Counted from the first letter of the stretch, positions 13,025 through 25,667 are shown. The stretch: 64,000 bases of DNA from Nephrocerus scutellatus (GCA_947095585.1 OX352761.1:141700277-141764276), one strand, 5' to 3'. The notes: a model not told the origin generated them from the letters alone. Numbers and translations are program-made.

Positions 13025-13095
13025 AATGGCTCAAAATCGGGACCGGTGGAAAGATTTTTTGCAGGACTGAAGGACCAAATATGATGATAATGATG
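13025..13095 (+). mobile_element. RTE-like LINE (family R) 3' tail only
   Basis: The text GGCTCAAAATCGGGACCGGT, GGAAAGATTTTTTGCAGGAC and CCAAATATGATGATAATGAT matches the terminal ~70 bases of the LINE copies ending at 3605, 14262 and 37705. It is a severe 5' truncation. Confidence 0.75.
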
Positions 13096-13389
13096 ACATT
13101 ATAGTCTCATAACTATTTATAACATTTTGTATCGCCTCGGTAGTATATAAACGAGTTTAGCGATTTTTGTAATCCACAGTGTGTCAAAAACTCAACAATT
13201 CACCTAAATTTTTGTTAAATCTTTAATGCCTCATAATATTAAATTAGTAATAAATTAATAACCGTCTTGTTTAAAGTTTTACAAAAATTTCATCTGTTAA
13301 TATCACCGTTCTTTCCGAAACAACTAATAAACAACAACTGTAGAACACTTTGACATGTTACCTAATAAAAATACATTTTTAATTTAAAA

Positions 13390-14262
13390 CTGATGATATC
13401 CCAGCGGAGCTAATTAAAACAGGATGCCCCTGTGCCCCATACATAAGAAAGGAGATATCACAACCTGCAGCAACTATAGTGGTATAACGTTGTTGAGTAC
13501 CGCATGTAAGATTTTCTCCTCTATCCTTCAATACAGGATAGCCCAATACGCTAAAGTCATCATTGGTCCATATTAGTGTGGCTTCATCCCAGACAAATCA
13601 ACGACTGATCAGATTTACACCCTTAGGCAGGTGATGGAAAAATGTTTAGAGTTTCAAAACTCACTGCACCATCTTTTTATAGACTTTTAAGTCGCCTTTA
13701 ATAGCATAGCCAGAGTAGAACTTTATAAAGCCATGAGAGAATTCGGCATCCCAAATAAACTGACAAGACTATGTAGGTTGACAATGGTCAATGTTATAAG
13801 CCAAATAAACATATCCGGCTCACTATCAAGTCCATTCAACATTTATAACGGGCTCCGACAAGGGGATGGACTGGATGGACTCTTCAAATTCAGGAATTTA
13901 ACCATAACATCCAAGCTGCTGGTATATAAGACAATGATCATACCAGTACTTACATATGGATCCAAGACTTGGGTGCTTAGCAAAAAGCATTCTAACCTCT
14001 TAGCCGCGTTCGAGAGAAAAGTCTTACGGAGAATTGTTGGCCCTGAATGTGAGGAAGGACGATTCCGGAGACTCTATAATGATGAGATCTACGAGCGTTA
14101 CCACGATGTCGACATCGTGAAGGGAATTAAGCTCGGTAGGTTCCGGTGGGCAGGACACCTAGCTAGCATGAGCGAAGATGATCCTGCTCGGAAAGTCCTT
14201 TGAGATTTTTTACGGGAGGCCAGGACCGGACACCGGTTGTAGAGCTATATATGATAATGAGT
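13390..14262 (+). mobile_element. RTE-like LINE (family R), copy with deleted YADD box
   Basis: The plus strand reads DDIPAELIKTG, then (shifted) [40 protein letters not shown] and, from 13733, an open frame of 156 codons: FGIPNKLTRLCRL, SPFNIYNGLRQGDGLDGLF, LVYKTMIIPVLTYGSKTWVL, FERKVLRRIVGPECEEGRFR and LGRFRWAGHLASM. Between GLRQGD and the connection domain the whole catalytic YADDIDIVG segment is missing, so the open frame cannot encode an active RT. The 3' tail ends CCGGTTGTAGAGCTATATAT. The open frame is a decaying remnant, not a gene. Confidence 0.85.
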
Positions 14263-14279
14263 TAAGCCCCAATACAGTT

Positions 14280-14556
14280 CCTGGGTGCAGAGACTCAAGT
14301 GGTTAGTGCTTTGAAAAGATGATCCCTGAAAAACACGAAGAGCTTGTTTAAGTTTCCACCTCTCGTGAATATATGACTGATTGGAGAGTAATAACTTCTA
14401 CGAGGAAGTTTCTCAATTCACTATTGTTTTTAATTGAAGGCCCTTTCATTTGTGTGCAAAATTATATTACTACACTACACACACAACAAGCCTAGTTGGG
14501 AGTAGCTAAGACCTGTGCCGCAATGATCGGTTGTGCCAAATATTACTATTAATCAG
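14280..14556 (+). mobile_element. tRNA-derived SINE copy B, diverged
   Basis: This is an old copy that keeps the full architecture. It has a head with GACTCAAGTGGTTAGTGC (degenerate A box), the GAGAGTAATAACTT block, CATTTGTGTGCAAAATTATA, and the tail CGGTTGTGCCAAATATTACT. Confidence 0.65.
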
Positions 14557-14683
14557 TTCCTAGCATGAAACAGCATAAAATGTCAGGTCCATTGTCCACG
14601 AATATTATAAGGAATAACTTAAATTGTGATGAAGACATAATAAAGAAATTTTTTGTCTCTTGAAGTTTTAAAAGATTTTTTTT

Positions 14684-15003
14684 TTTTGATTCACAAGAAT
14701 GTTTTTGTTAAACTATTAAAACTAATGATTAAATTTATTTATTTGGGATTACCTTTAATTTTGTAAATAATGGGATTTTTAATGTTTGTTTCTAATAGAA
14801 AACATCTTTTGTCAATGTTATTAAGATTAGAATATATTGTTTTAAGATTATTTATATTTTTAAATTTTATAAATTATGAGAGATATTTTAGAATGATATT
14901 TTTAACTTTAAGAGTGTGTAAAGGGGCTTTAGGTGTATCAATTTTAGTTTCTATAATCCGTACTCATGGAAATGATTATGTTCAATCATTTAATATAAAA
15001 AAA
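14684..15003 (+). pseudogene. nad4L: NUMT: mitochondrial nad4L with adjacent antisense tRNA-Thr
   Basis: The frame from the ATG at 14725 reads as fly ND4[59 protein letters not shown]. Several AGA codons stand where serine is expected, as in the invertebrate mitochondrial code where AGA is Ser. Upstream, 14690-14722 reads as tRNA-Thr in antisense (GATTCACAAGA, then GTTAAACTATTAAAAC), which is the neighbour of nad4L in fly mtDNA. A TAA at 14764-14766 breaks the frame in either code, and a Glu of the conserved CEGALG is Lys. No further mitochondrial sequence is seen after about 15003. This is a nuclear copy of mtDNA and is not expressed as protein. Confidence 0.9.
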
Positions 15004-16657
15004 TACATTAATTCCCCTTTTAAATACATAATTCTTAAATTAAATGCCTTCATATTCAAGTATTAAAATTGGAACCGGACTTATTCAATATAAAAATGGT
15101 ATAACAAAACCATACTTGAAACATTGTTATTGGAGAGCCCATCACCATTCAGGTAACAACAACACTTAAGTACTCGTACACTAAGTCTTCGGCACCGAAA
15201 AACAATGTATAGTAAGTATACTATAAAATACAATGCTTAGAATCAGATTTAAAGTACTGCTATTTTAATAATCGCTTCTGTTAGCTGCGTTAATAAGAGG
15301 TTTCCCTCTTCTGCTGTATTGGAGGTGTCACACTGGTACACCGGGTATAATATATAACTAACTGAACGTTCAAAAAAAAGACAAACGCAAATTATTATTT
15401 GGCACAGGAGAACGGCAAACGTTAAACGGCACACAGCGAAGAATGGCCAGCTTAAGCACATGTACTACAACAGCGGTACGAGTACTTTGAAACAATATTT
15501 GCAGCGGTTTCAGAACGTAGTGAGTAAAACGTTTTTTTTATTGTTTCTTTTATTACTCGAAAAACATGTTTCTCTGTTCCTGCTGGTTGGCACAACGACG
15601 CACACAAGTGCGAATGCATATAATATACATTATCCATATAACAACTTACTATTTTGCTGCGGCTTTGTCGTCCTTTTATTCAGCCATGACAGATGAAACA
15701 AGGAAAATCAAAAACAGTTTGCAGTTTCTATTTGTTCTGTTGAGTCATGAGTGTTTAATTTCAAAGAAATAAAGGAAATGTGAATAAAAGAATGGAAAAG
15801 CATTGAAGGGTTGTTGATGGCATTTTTTCCCGATTTTGTACATTCGAAGTTCGAATGAGTTTGTTTCTGTCAATCATTTGTGCCACAGGCGCAAAATGTA
15901 GGTACGAGTACGTTACATTTAAAGGATACAACGACGACAGTAAACGGCCCTTGATCCCGATCCTATACTCGTGATCCTGAATTGCGACCAATGAAAATGA
16001 AGTTTCATTCGTTTTCATTAAAACGAGGGAACAAAATAGGGCAAAGTACATATTTTAAAGTGGTCTAAAACTGCATGCAAAGAAGACATTACATACTCGT
16101 CGTATACTAGTATGTACATAATAAGCAATTGCAATTGTATTTTGAATAAATAACTGATAGTGTGTGCCTTAAATACAAAAACAATAATTATATGCGAATA
16201 CAAACTGTTTTCAGGCGCTTCGCTACCCGTACACATGAAGGGTGTACTATAGCCTATAACCTTCCCCCACCTGCCAATAATTTACTTAGCAAATTTTATA
16301 AAAAATAATTTGTAAATGTGCCTTAGGGTAAAATTTTGCATTTCCCCTTTCAATTTTTATTTATACAGTAATATAACATTATTTAAGATTTTTTTGTTCA
16401 AATTTACTTGAGTAGTTAACAAACTAGAGTCTTAGCTAATGAGCTATATTGCAACTACAATATAAGTTTACATTATTAATTAAAGAAAATTTTAACTAGA
16501 ATAATTATATACTCTATAAAGAACGAAATTTTAGTAGCAACAAATAATAATAACATATACAACAATAACAATAACACATAAAAATAACATTAAACAAAAC
16601 AAACTAATAAATTTAAATATATTTAATAATGTTAAAAATCTGATATTTATTTTATTA
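15004..16657. other. no recognisable feature
   Basis: AT-rich with overlapping short frames (for example 15460-15772 and 15761-16236) that show no motif. No repeat was recognised. Confidence 0.4.
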
Positions 16658-17200
16658 AAATCATCATCATCATATATGGACCGCTGTCCTGGCCTCCCGC
16701 AAAAAATCTCTCCACCATTAAGCCTACCGAGCTTAATTCGCATTACTAAAATAATAGTGGCTAACTCTGTTTCTTCATATATTCTATCTACTAAAGTACC
16801 CTGTGCGCTTTCCTTCACATCGAAATTACTTAAATCTATGTAATTTTCACCTCCATAATACACGGTTAGTTCATCGGTCTTGTACTTAATGTTTTGAAGT
16901 TCTATAGCTAGTTCACTCACCGAATTCACTCTTAAGTTAGTTATCCTCTTGTAAATTTCGTGTGGTTCCATGTCGGGTTTGTACCTCAGCTTCAGTGTTT
17001 CCTTAATAGATGTTGCCGTTTACATTTACTTGGTTAGCTCTTTTTGAATATCGCGCAAAAAGAGGTCAAATTTATCTTCGGGTGTTTGAGTTGCTGACCT
17101 GTACGTAACTTGCGCGAATTTCTGGTTCCATGCTGTTATCCGCTGCTACACAGTTGATCCAAGATAATTAAAGGATTTCACTACTTCAAATTTGGGACTT
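16658..17200 (-). mobile_element. RTE-like LINE (family R), interrupted copy
   Basis: On the minus strand two pieces of the LINE flank a foreign segment. 17110-17200 reads the 'NYLGSTV..AADNSMEPEIRA' part (matching 1995-2090). About 16658-16760 reads the C-terminal GIKLGR-like end, GRPGQRS and a (GAT)n tail. The sequence between them is not LINE (see the gag-like entry). Confidence 0.65.
16770..17085 (-). pseudogene. gag-like segment of an LTR retroelement inside the LINE
   Basis: The minus strand reads, across one stop near 17025, TPEDKFDLFLRDIQKELTK, then TSIKETLKLRYKPDMEPHEI, YKRITNLRVNSVSELAIELQ and YKTDELTVYYGGENYIDLSN. The amphipathic, charged helical style and the 'IKETLKLRYKP..' type phrase resemble Gag capsid regions of insect LTR retrotransposons. 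This is a resemblance, not a proven match. The last part of this frame runs on into the LINE 3' end (KLGRLNGGEIFCGRPGQRS), producing a 146-codon hybrid frame (16531-16971). It could instead be an exon of an unknown gene captured by the LINE. Confidence 0.4.
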
Positions 17201-20061
17201 AACTATTAACTATTAAACATTAAACGTCATAGCTCATATGGAATTTAAAGCGTCGATATATAAAAGGTTATGGGTGCTAATTAGTAAAAAAGCGGGTTAG
17301 AGTGAAACCGTGTAATAGTAGTACCGTGTTATACAGTCGTTACCTGTAATTGCTTAATTTTATACCCAATCATCCAACCGAGCTACCGGCATAACTAAAG
17401 CAACAACGAACATTTCAACTGCAAATATTTTATCATCAGGACTGATCGTCACCCATATATTTTAAATTAATATGTGTCAAGCAAAGGCATTTATTAAATT
17501 ATAACAAAGTAAACAGAAATGGAAGAAACACGTGGGAACTAAAAACTTGTTCAAGCAAAAAATACAGGTGATCATCCTAAACAAATAAAATTTGATCGTG
17601 CTCTCAACTCAGAGAAGTTCCTTGTGGTTTTAGGAAAAGATATTGTATTTCAGTGTTTTATTTTTAATGCATTTCCCCGTCCTTATAATTTCTTAATTTT
17701 CGAATTTTCTCACATTCAAATGCTTAACATCGCATTTTTGTTGTTAACAAAAGTACGAGTATGTAGAATATTAATCACACGTAGACGAAGTCGTGTACAG
17801 CCAATACTAAATTAATAATAAGCAATTCGATGATGTGCTTTCGTTAGTAATTATAGTCATGACCCAGTAAATTCCTGGTAGACAGACTAAAATTTTATTT
17901 ATACATTAATTAATAAAACTAAATGTGTATAGTAGATATGTTTCCTATGATACAACTCTTAGAGCAATTCTACCATAAAAACATTTAGCTATATGTGCGA
18001 GTATTCGCACCAAATGATCAAAACATTCCAACACGGGACTGCATTATGAGAATGAGACAATATCTAATGGTTAAACAAGGACTCATTTTAGTATATATTT
18101 ATGTACTGTGGTGTCGGAGTATACAATAACATTAATGGGCAACAAGGGGAGTTACGGTTACGGAATTTTGTCTAATTGTCCCTTCACACAAATAGTAAAC
18201 AAGGATTTTTTCATATTAATGAGCGTAAACATGAATAATGTATAATATGTATGTAATGAATATTACGTATGTTTTAATTTTTTTAAATTAATGCCACAAA
18301 CAAAAAGGTTCACTTGATTTCAATTCCGTCAATTTCGCAAATCACCAACTTTTATCTTTTTTCAGCAAATTGTAATTATCTGCAAATAATTGCTGTTTGT
18401 AAAAATCTCCAAAAATTTTTGAGAAATGTATAAACTTAAATATCTCTACATTATTATTCGTTTATTTCGTAGATAAAAGTCATTATTAATATGCAAATGG
18501 CTTAATAATAATAACGAGTTTTATCTCTGAGGATAGAGAGAGAAGATTTACCCTCGGAATGTTTGGAATGCGAACTTATCGGAAAAAAGTTGGTATGTAT
18601 GTATGTGTAAACTCTTTATCTATTCCTCAAGATTCGTAATAAAAATAAAAAGAAAAAGTGCGAACAGTGAATGTTTGAAATGTCCCTCCTATAGCAAAAT
18701 TGCCGGCCTCAAAGAAAACACATTTAAATAATGCGCACTTAGGAAGGCATTCGAATATGAACTGATGCCTTTTTGCAGTAAAATTTGAATAAAAACCCAT
18801 AAAGGCAAAAAGGGGTGTAGTGTTAGTTCGATTTCTGGCAACCAAAAGTGTTTACCTCTTTTAAGTTCAAGATGTTTCACAATTTAGCATCGATATCTGT
18901 TTCAAATGGATCGGACATTAAGAACATGTTGTTAAGGGAGGCAAAAAATTACTTTTGCAACGTAAATGTTATATGTATAATTTACAGTGCTCACAAACCT
19001 AAAGTGTTTTAAAAGTGGCTTCCAGGATATACATATTTTGTTGAAATTATCAGAGAAAATTATTAATTAAAGCTATTTCGATCAAATATCGATAAGCAGT
19101 TAAACGAAAAATCATGACTTAAAATGTATTCAATTGATTCAAGTGTATTTTACATTCCAATGCTATAAAAACTGTGCGCGGGACATCTCATCCGAAAAAT
19201 TACATTTTGACATTGTCTGTTAGCCGCAAAGGCATGACTACTGAACCGGATCAACCCCACTTATTGCCAGCATTTGACTCACTGTAACCTCAAAAGAATT
19301 ATAATCAAGCAATATTATGTACACCGTCACCGCGCTACCACCCAAATTACAACCCCAATTCAAATGAAATCATCGGCATCAGCTTTGTCCATTCACAGAG
19401 TATCAGAAATGCAGAGAGTGTCTAAATGTCTGCGGGTGACATTCTGAACACCAAACAAATTTTATTATGCGTTTCCTTAGCGGAGTGGGTAAGGAGATGC
19501 GATAGCACCACTCAGTTGTGATGCTGTGGCGGGTGAATTGTAACTGGTAACGGTAATAACTCAGCACAAACAAAGTGTCGCTATTTGGAGATCATTGAAA
19601 TATTAACCTACAGGTTGAGCTAAGAGGGCTTGAAATGAGGTTAGCTGGGTTACAGACATTTGACTATCGCTGCATCTCTGACTCAGAGGTTCATGCCATA
19701 TGCATATGTATAAAGGATTATCTCGCTGGTCTCCTATAGGGAAGTCCTTTCTTTGAAAACAATTTTAATGTTTAAGAAAATTGGCTTCCTTACGGGCCCT
19801 TTTGGTGCCTACGATATCAACTCAACAAGTGGAACCTCTCTGGTATTGTGGTTGAGACGTTGGGTTTCTCACAGAGTTTAAAAGCTCGAAAAATTGGGAT
19901 GTACTAACCTTTATTAGGAAAGTGGATAGATAAGACCTACACATTTTAAAGGTCTCCTAATTATCTAATTCTGAGAAAGAGAACCTACCAAGAGAGCGAG
20001 AGTAACCAGTAACTGTGTACTGTGTTTTCTTAGACCCCACCTTCTTGAGACTCACTTAATT
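17201..20061. other. no recognisable feature
   Basis: AT-rich DNA. A (GTAT)n microsatellite lies at about 18594-18607. Frames at 17624-17815 and 18627-18880 are unsupported. Confidence 0.4.
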
Positions 20062-20407
20062 ACTTTCTTTTACATAGTATGTCTGTATGTCTGGCTGTGT
20101 CCACTCTAAAATCCAGACGGCTGAACTTATCGGGATGAAAATTCATATTTAAGCTTTTTACATAAACTGTTAGGGGCCAGATAATTTTGACGGAAATCTG
20201 ACCGCCGGAAATGACTGTTTGCTTAGACAGTTTTTCGAGTTTTTGCAAATAACTCAAAAAGTATAGCACTTAGGAGAAACCTGTGTAAAAAACAAGAAAA
20301 AATTAAAAAAAAATGAAAAAAAAATATAAAAAAAAAATACAAAATTTGAAGAAAAAAAAATTTAATATACATTACTAAAGATTCCGGTCCCGTCCGTAAA
20401 AGAAAGT
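20062..20407. mobile_element. Short TIR element (MITE-like, 'element C'), uninterrupted copy
   Basis: It is bounded by a perfect 12-bp inverted repeat, ACTTTCTTTTAC at 20062-20073 and GTAAAAGAAAGT at 20396-20407. The interior includes CCAGACGGCTGAACTTATCG, GATAATTTTGACGGAAATCT and a long A-rich run at 20290-20360. The same element, inverted and interrupted, lies at 60898-61607. No transposase frame and no clear target-site duplication are seen. Confidence 0.65.
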
Positions 20408-20994
20408 CGTGTTGTACCCACATCTCAATTTTTTTTATTGTTTATTAAAAACTAAAATTAGAAAGTTTTTTTAATCAAAGCCCCATTTTTCTAATGTGGT
20501 TTATCGATTGTGCGTGAAGTTAGCTGTAAATTGTGTCACGTTTTATCTCATCTATAGTTTCCGCATTCGGTTGAGACAACTTCACGAGCGCATATTCTAA
20601 TTCTTAGCAATGAATCTCATTTCTAGCTTATCAGCTTCGTTAATAAGTAAAATTGTCGCATTTGGACAAGTCAGCAAACCAGCCTATCACGAAATGCTAT
20701 TCATTATAGTCAGGGTGTTTTCGATTTTGAGTTTTATCGCGTTATCTTCAGAAACGGACCAACCTCCGGACTTATTCTTCGGAGCTATGTCAAGTCCACG
20801 GTCTATGACAATAAGCCAGACTTATTTTTCGGAGCTATGTCAAGTTTATTTGAGCTCAGCGCTTTCGGTCATGCAGACGTTTCCGTGAAGGACTTTTTAA
20901 TATATTTTCTATGGCTTACTTAATGACATCGACGGAACGGAAACGGAAATAATTGTTTTATATCTCAAAACTAAAATTGGGCGCTCAAAAAAAC
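20408..20994. other. no gene recognised; contains a short tandem duplication
   Basis: A 92-codon frame at 20610-20888 begins MNLISSLSASL and includes the tandem repeat at 20769-20845. It has no recognisable domain. Confidence 0.35.
20769..20845. repeat. 27-bp direct repeat with 50-bp period
   Basis: The block GACTTATTCTTCGGAGCTAT (continuing GTCAAGT) at 20769-20795 recurs at 20819-20845 with a single C/T change. Confidence 0.8.
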
Positions 20995-21205
20995 CCCTTA
21001 ATAATAATATTATAATATTTGGCGCGACAGACCGTTGCGATCCAACACCAGCTTCTTGAGACAATTCGTGTTGGGCGTGTTATATTTTTGCACACAAATG
21101 GAAGTGACCTACAAAAGACGAAAGGCGGGTTGAGAAGCTTTCCGTGAAAAATTATTACTCTCGAACGTTTGTCAGACATTCACGAGAGGTAGGAAAGTGA
21201 AAAAA
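20995..21205 (-). mobile_element. tRNA-derived SINE copy C, headless
   Basis: The reverse strand has the CTCTCGTGAATGTCTGACAA block, then AGAGTAATAATTTTTCACGG, TTGTAGGTCACTTCCATTTG, and the end GGTCTGTCGCGCCAAATATT followed by an ATT-rich tail. The tRNA-like head is absent. Confidence 0.75.
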
Positions 21206-22494
21206 TTTGTAAACTTTGACATCTTAAAGTTGCGTCTCATTTATTACCTACACACAGTGTAAGTGACAAAGCTTAATGTAACACAGCAAATACATCTTTG
21301 AAAAATGTCCGAAGACAATGCACGTGGACATCTTATGGTTTTCTAATTGAAATCCACACGAAAACGCTTACATACATATTTTGTGGTCTAAGAATTAGCT
21401 AACCAAGCGAACAAGTTTCTTTAATCGAGAGCGGCATTGTCAATTATACTGATTGGCGCGGATTAGGTAAAATTTGAAGCACCTACATTCCTTTATGCTT
21501 CGTAACAACTAATATTGAATGCCGCTCTATCAAGTTAAACACCCGATCTTAGGGAGCGAGAAGCCTCTCCAAAATATCGATATAGAATATAGATATATAG
21601 AATATCTTTTTAATATCTGCAATTTTATTTGCACCTTTAACCAGGAACAAAAGACGCACGTTTGCTACATCCTAACGACGCAGAATCCCAATCCCAACAC
21701 AAGACGAAGACGTCTAGATGTGTTGATATCATATTAAAAACGGATTAGCATCATGTTTTCTTCTCCAAAAGTATTTCCGCCGCATGCTATTCTTTTGAAA
21801 GACGATTGTTGGTGTCGTACCACCACCACCCACCCGCTGTAACGAAGGATTCCGATCAAATTGCTTGCACTTTGTGCTGTCGGTATTTCGTTTAACACAA
21901 AAATACAAACAACGAGGGGGATCAATTCTAACGAATATGGAATCATCTGTAAAGGGTGCGTGAAGTACGTGGCACTAAAATTAAATTAATAAACATCAGT
22001 ATCAGCGCATATCATCGTTTTGACGACGAGATGAACTCTCATTATTCTACTCGTATCTCCTACTCCCTTATAATTTGAAAACAATTTGCAAATTTTATTT
22101 TAGTGTCAAAATCTGTGCATAATATGGCGGGCGGTGTTTTTTTCTCAATGAAACGAAATTAAATTATTTTTTTAATATGAAAGAAAGACACAAATGAAAA
22201 TGCGACTCATACTTGCGGCGAGAGTGTTCTAACGCACAAAAGTTATATTATAATAAAATATTTCAGTCCATGTCGTATTAGCAGGACGGTCAATTGTTTC
22301 TGGGTTTACCCCATTCTCTTATACTCGTATGACCCAGGACTGGTTGCAAATTCATCGCCAACCACTGTATCGGATGCATTTAATTTATTAGAATTATTTA
22401 TGACACGCATATACGGAGTAAGTTCGCCCGGAGTCGCCGGAGGTACTTTGTAGTCCGATGACTAACAGTAGGGCAAAACCAAATCTTTGTGTGT
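21206..22494. other. no recognisable feature
   Basis: No gene or repeat recognised. Confidence 0.4.
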
Positions 22495-22745
22495 AGAAAC
22501 AAATAAAAGTTGCTCATGTGAATGTTTATGTGTGCAAAGTTTGAATCGGGTTAGTTTTGGAAAATTTATATCGGAGACCCTTGGCCATGTGGTCTGATCA
22601 ATTCCAAATTTTTTACAAAAAGTTTTGTCATTGAAGATACACATGTGTACAAAGTTTTAATAAAATGAGTCTTTAAGAAGAGGGTTAAAAATTTATTGAA
22701 AGATTCCACTAGCAAGCCAGCCAGCTGAAAATAGGTCAAAACATC
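22495..22745 (-). mobile_element. HINE-type element, partial
   Basis: About two units are present with GTGTGCAAAGTTTGAATCGG, GATCAATTCCAAATTTTTTA and ATACACATGTGTACAAAGTT, then the GGGTTAAAAATTTATTGAAA block. The true terminus is lost. Confidence 0.7.
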
Positions 22746-23839
22746 CAAAATGAGAAAAAAATAATCAAAAAATTTGTAAAATTTCTCGCATCTTTAATAT
22801 GCGTTTAAGCTCTAACTGATTTCAACTGGATTATTTTACAGGCGCCCCCGGTGCTATTGTGGTGCGTCAAATTCGAAAATTAAAACTCTTCTCTTTAAAT
22901 CTGTCTGTTTGGATATATTATTGTGTCGCGCATTTGTTAGGAACTTTGCCCATCTATTGTCTTTCGTTGATCCTGACCCTGACAGAAATAGTGAATAGTA
23001 TAAAAAGTCTTTACCTTATTAGGGGTTGAATGTTGAGATGTATCTTTTAAAAAACACAAAAACTGTTCAGTCTAAAATGAATATGCCGTGCGGCAGGTCA
23101 ATTTGCTTATAAATTTAAAAAATATGTTTTCGTGACAGTAATCTCTTATGGTTCGGATTAAATAAGTCCGCTAAGTGATGATCTATTATGCGTTCAGGCA
23201 CGTGCGAGGTGCGGTAATTTAATAAGTTGTATCGAATTTGTGGTGCACACGCATATGGTTTTTTTTAAATTAAAGTTTGAGTTGCTTCATTGTGAATGGA
23301 TGATTAAAAAAGGAATTTCGAAAAGGGATGGTTCTCTTTATCTATCTCGTCTATTTTTCCATTTGAATGCGATTATCCTTTGACTGTTGCATATGTTACG
23401 ATTTTTTAATTTTTAAGTTTGCAACTTGGGAGAAATAAAAAACCTAAAATGCTTATGTGCATTTGTTAAAAAATGTAATTTTGTTTTAGATGAAGATGTA
23501 GATGCATAATTTCTATTATCATCAAATCATGTATTGCTGTGTCAACAAAAAATTTATCAAGTTTTAAAAATTAAACTAAAATTTTATTATGAGATGACAC
23601 AATCAAACCGATGTACGTGATTCAATTTAAATTATTTTCAGTATCACTTTTCTATTCCCTTTCATTAATGAGAAAATCGAATTTTACCCTTAACCCTTTT
23701 ACCTGCCCCTTTATGAATTATGGAAAATATGAATTTATTCAAATGGTTTTTAATTAATCGCGAATATTTCGAATTTTTATTAATTCACATTTTGAATTCA
23801 ATATACACGGCGTGTAATGTGAAAATATTAAGAATCGTG
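22746..23839. other. no recognisable feature
   Basis: AT-rich; nothing identified. Confidence 0.4.
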
Positions 23840-24855
23840 TCGTGTCGTTGGTTTGAAGAAATATCTTGAAACCAACGAATCCCGTTCTACTGGTGATTTG
23901 ATGGTATATCTCACCGAACAGTGGAACAGGTATTTGCATTAATTTGGAAAACGCAATGATGTTGCACTCGATATTTCTAAGGCATTTGACAGAGTTTGGC
24001 ATCAAGCGCTTTTGTCCAAAATGCCTGCTTATGCAATCGATGATAAACTGCTTCACTGGATTAGAAGTTATCTTTTGAACCGCTTAATTCAAGTTGTATT
24101 GGACGGTTTCAACTCTAAAGTTCATTACTTAAATGCTGGCGTTTCCCAGGGCTCTGTTTTATCCCCGACACTCTTTCTCATTTTTATTAATGATCTCTTA
24201 TCTATGACTTCTAATCCAACTCACTCTTTCGCACTCTCAGCTTCTCATATAAGTTTGAACAACGTCCCTTCACTTCTAATGTGGAACTCAAACAACTTTG
24301 TATATTAAGTACGTTAAATTCTGACCTAGACAGCATAATACAATGGAGAGAAATCAATCGAGTAGAATTTAACGCTTCCAAAATCCAATGCTGTCTCCTG
24401 TCGTCTACGCGAATCCTAAATCCCATGCCATTATCCATGAATGGCAGTTGCATCGAGGAAACTGAAAATATCGCAATTCTCGGTATGTGCGTTAACGACA
24501 AGCTTCGTTGGAATGACCACATATTTACCGTCGCCAAAAATACTGCGAAATGTTTAGGGTTTCTATCCCGGTGCAAGAAATATTTCACTCTCTCTGATCT
24601 GGCTACTATATACAATCTTTTATTCGCCCTAAACTTGAGTACAATTGTCATCTCGGTCTGGTGCGCCTAAAACTACCTTGCATCAGCTAGATAGAAGTCA
24701 AAACCGCGCGATAAAACTTATCGGTGACCCAAATATAGCGAAATCAATAGATTCGCTTGAACACCACAGCACTATAGTTTCTCTGCTAAAAAATCGAAAC
24801 AGTTCGAACACAAAAATAGAAAAACGCTATGACTGTCGTATTTTTTGCTAATAAG
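23840..24855 (+). mobile_element. Jockey-like LINE (family A), copy lacking the FADD box
   Basis: On the plus strand the frames give SRSTGDLMVYLTEQWNR, VALDISKAFDRVWHQALLSK, SYLLNRLIQVVLDGFNSKVH, LNAGVSQGSVLSPTLFLIFI and NDLLSMTSNPTHSFALSASH, then REINRVEFNASKIQCCLLSS, IAILGMCVNDKLRWNDHIFT, LSRCKKYFTLSDLATIYN and QLDRSQNRAIKLIGDPNIAK. The catalytic aspartate pair is deleted: SFA runs straight into LSASH where SFADDSTLS is expected. It is truncated at both ends, so the element is dead. Confidence 0.85.
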
Positions 24856-25667
24856 AGTTATCATATAAGTTGAAGTAAGTGGCTTAAAGAGAAGCTGTTT
24901 TTTTAAATTCTCTATATTAACTTCGCGTGCACGTGGCTGGCTGGTTGGCTGGCTGGTCAGATCTTCTGATCAATTTTTAACCCACTTCCCATGGCCCGAT
25001 TTTAATGAAATTTTGCACACATGTATATTTCCGGTGACAATACTTTCTATTAAAATTTGAGGCCCCTAGGACCTCGGGGTCGGGGGGCTCCCATACAAAA
25101 ATTTTACAAAATTTACCCGATTCTCTTCAAATTTTGTACGCATGTGTATCTTTGATGGACTTTCTGTAAAAATTATGAAGTGATCGGGCCCCTAGGTCGG
25201 GGGGCACCCATACAAATTTTATGAAAAAAGTTCGCGATTTTCTTCAAATTTTATACGCATGTGTATCTCCGATGGACAAAGTTTTTTGTAAAATTTTTGA
25301 AGCGATCGGGCCCCGGGGTCGGGTGGCTCCCATACATTTTTTTTCTAATTACCAATTTTTAACGCACTTTCTAAAGTCCGATTTTCCTGAAATTTTGTAC
25401 ACATGTTTATTTATCATGAAGTTATCGGGCCCCGGGTTCGTTGGGCACCCACACAAATTTATAAAAAAAGTTACCAGATTTTTTCAAATTTTACACACAT
25501 GTGTATAATTAATAAACAATACTTTTTCTAAAATTTGGTAGTGATCGGGCCCCGGGTTCGGCCGCAAGGCCCTTATACATTTTTTTAAATACCGTCGCAC
25601 TTCAACGACTCTGTGCGGTGTGTGCTGCGCAGTCGGCTGCGCTGCTTGATTCGGTGGATTTTGATTG

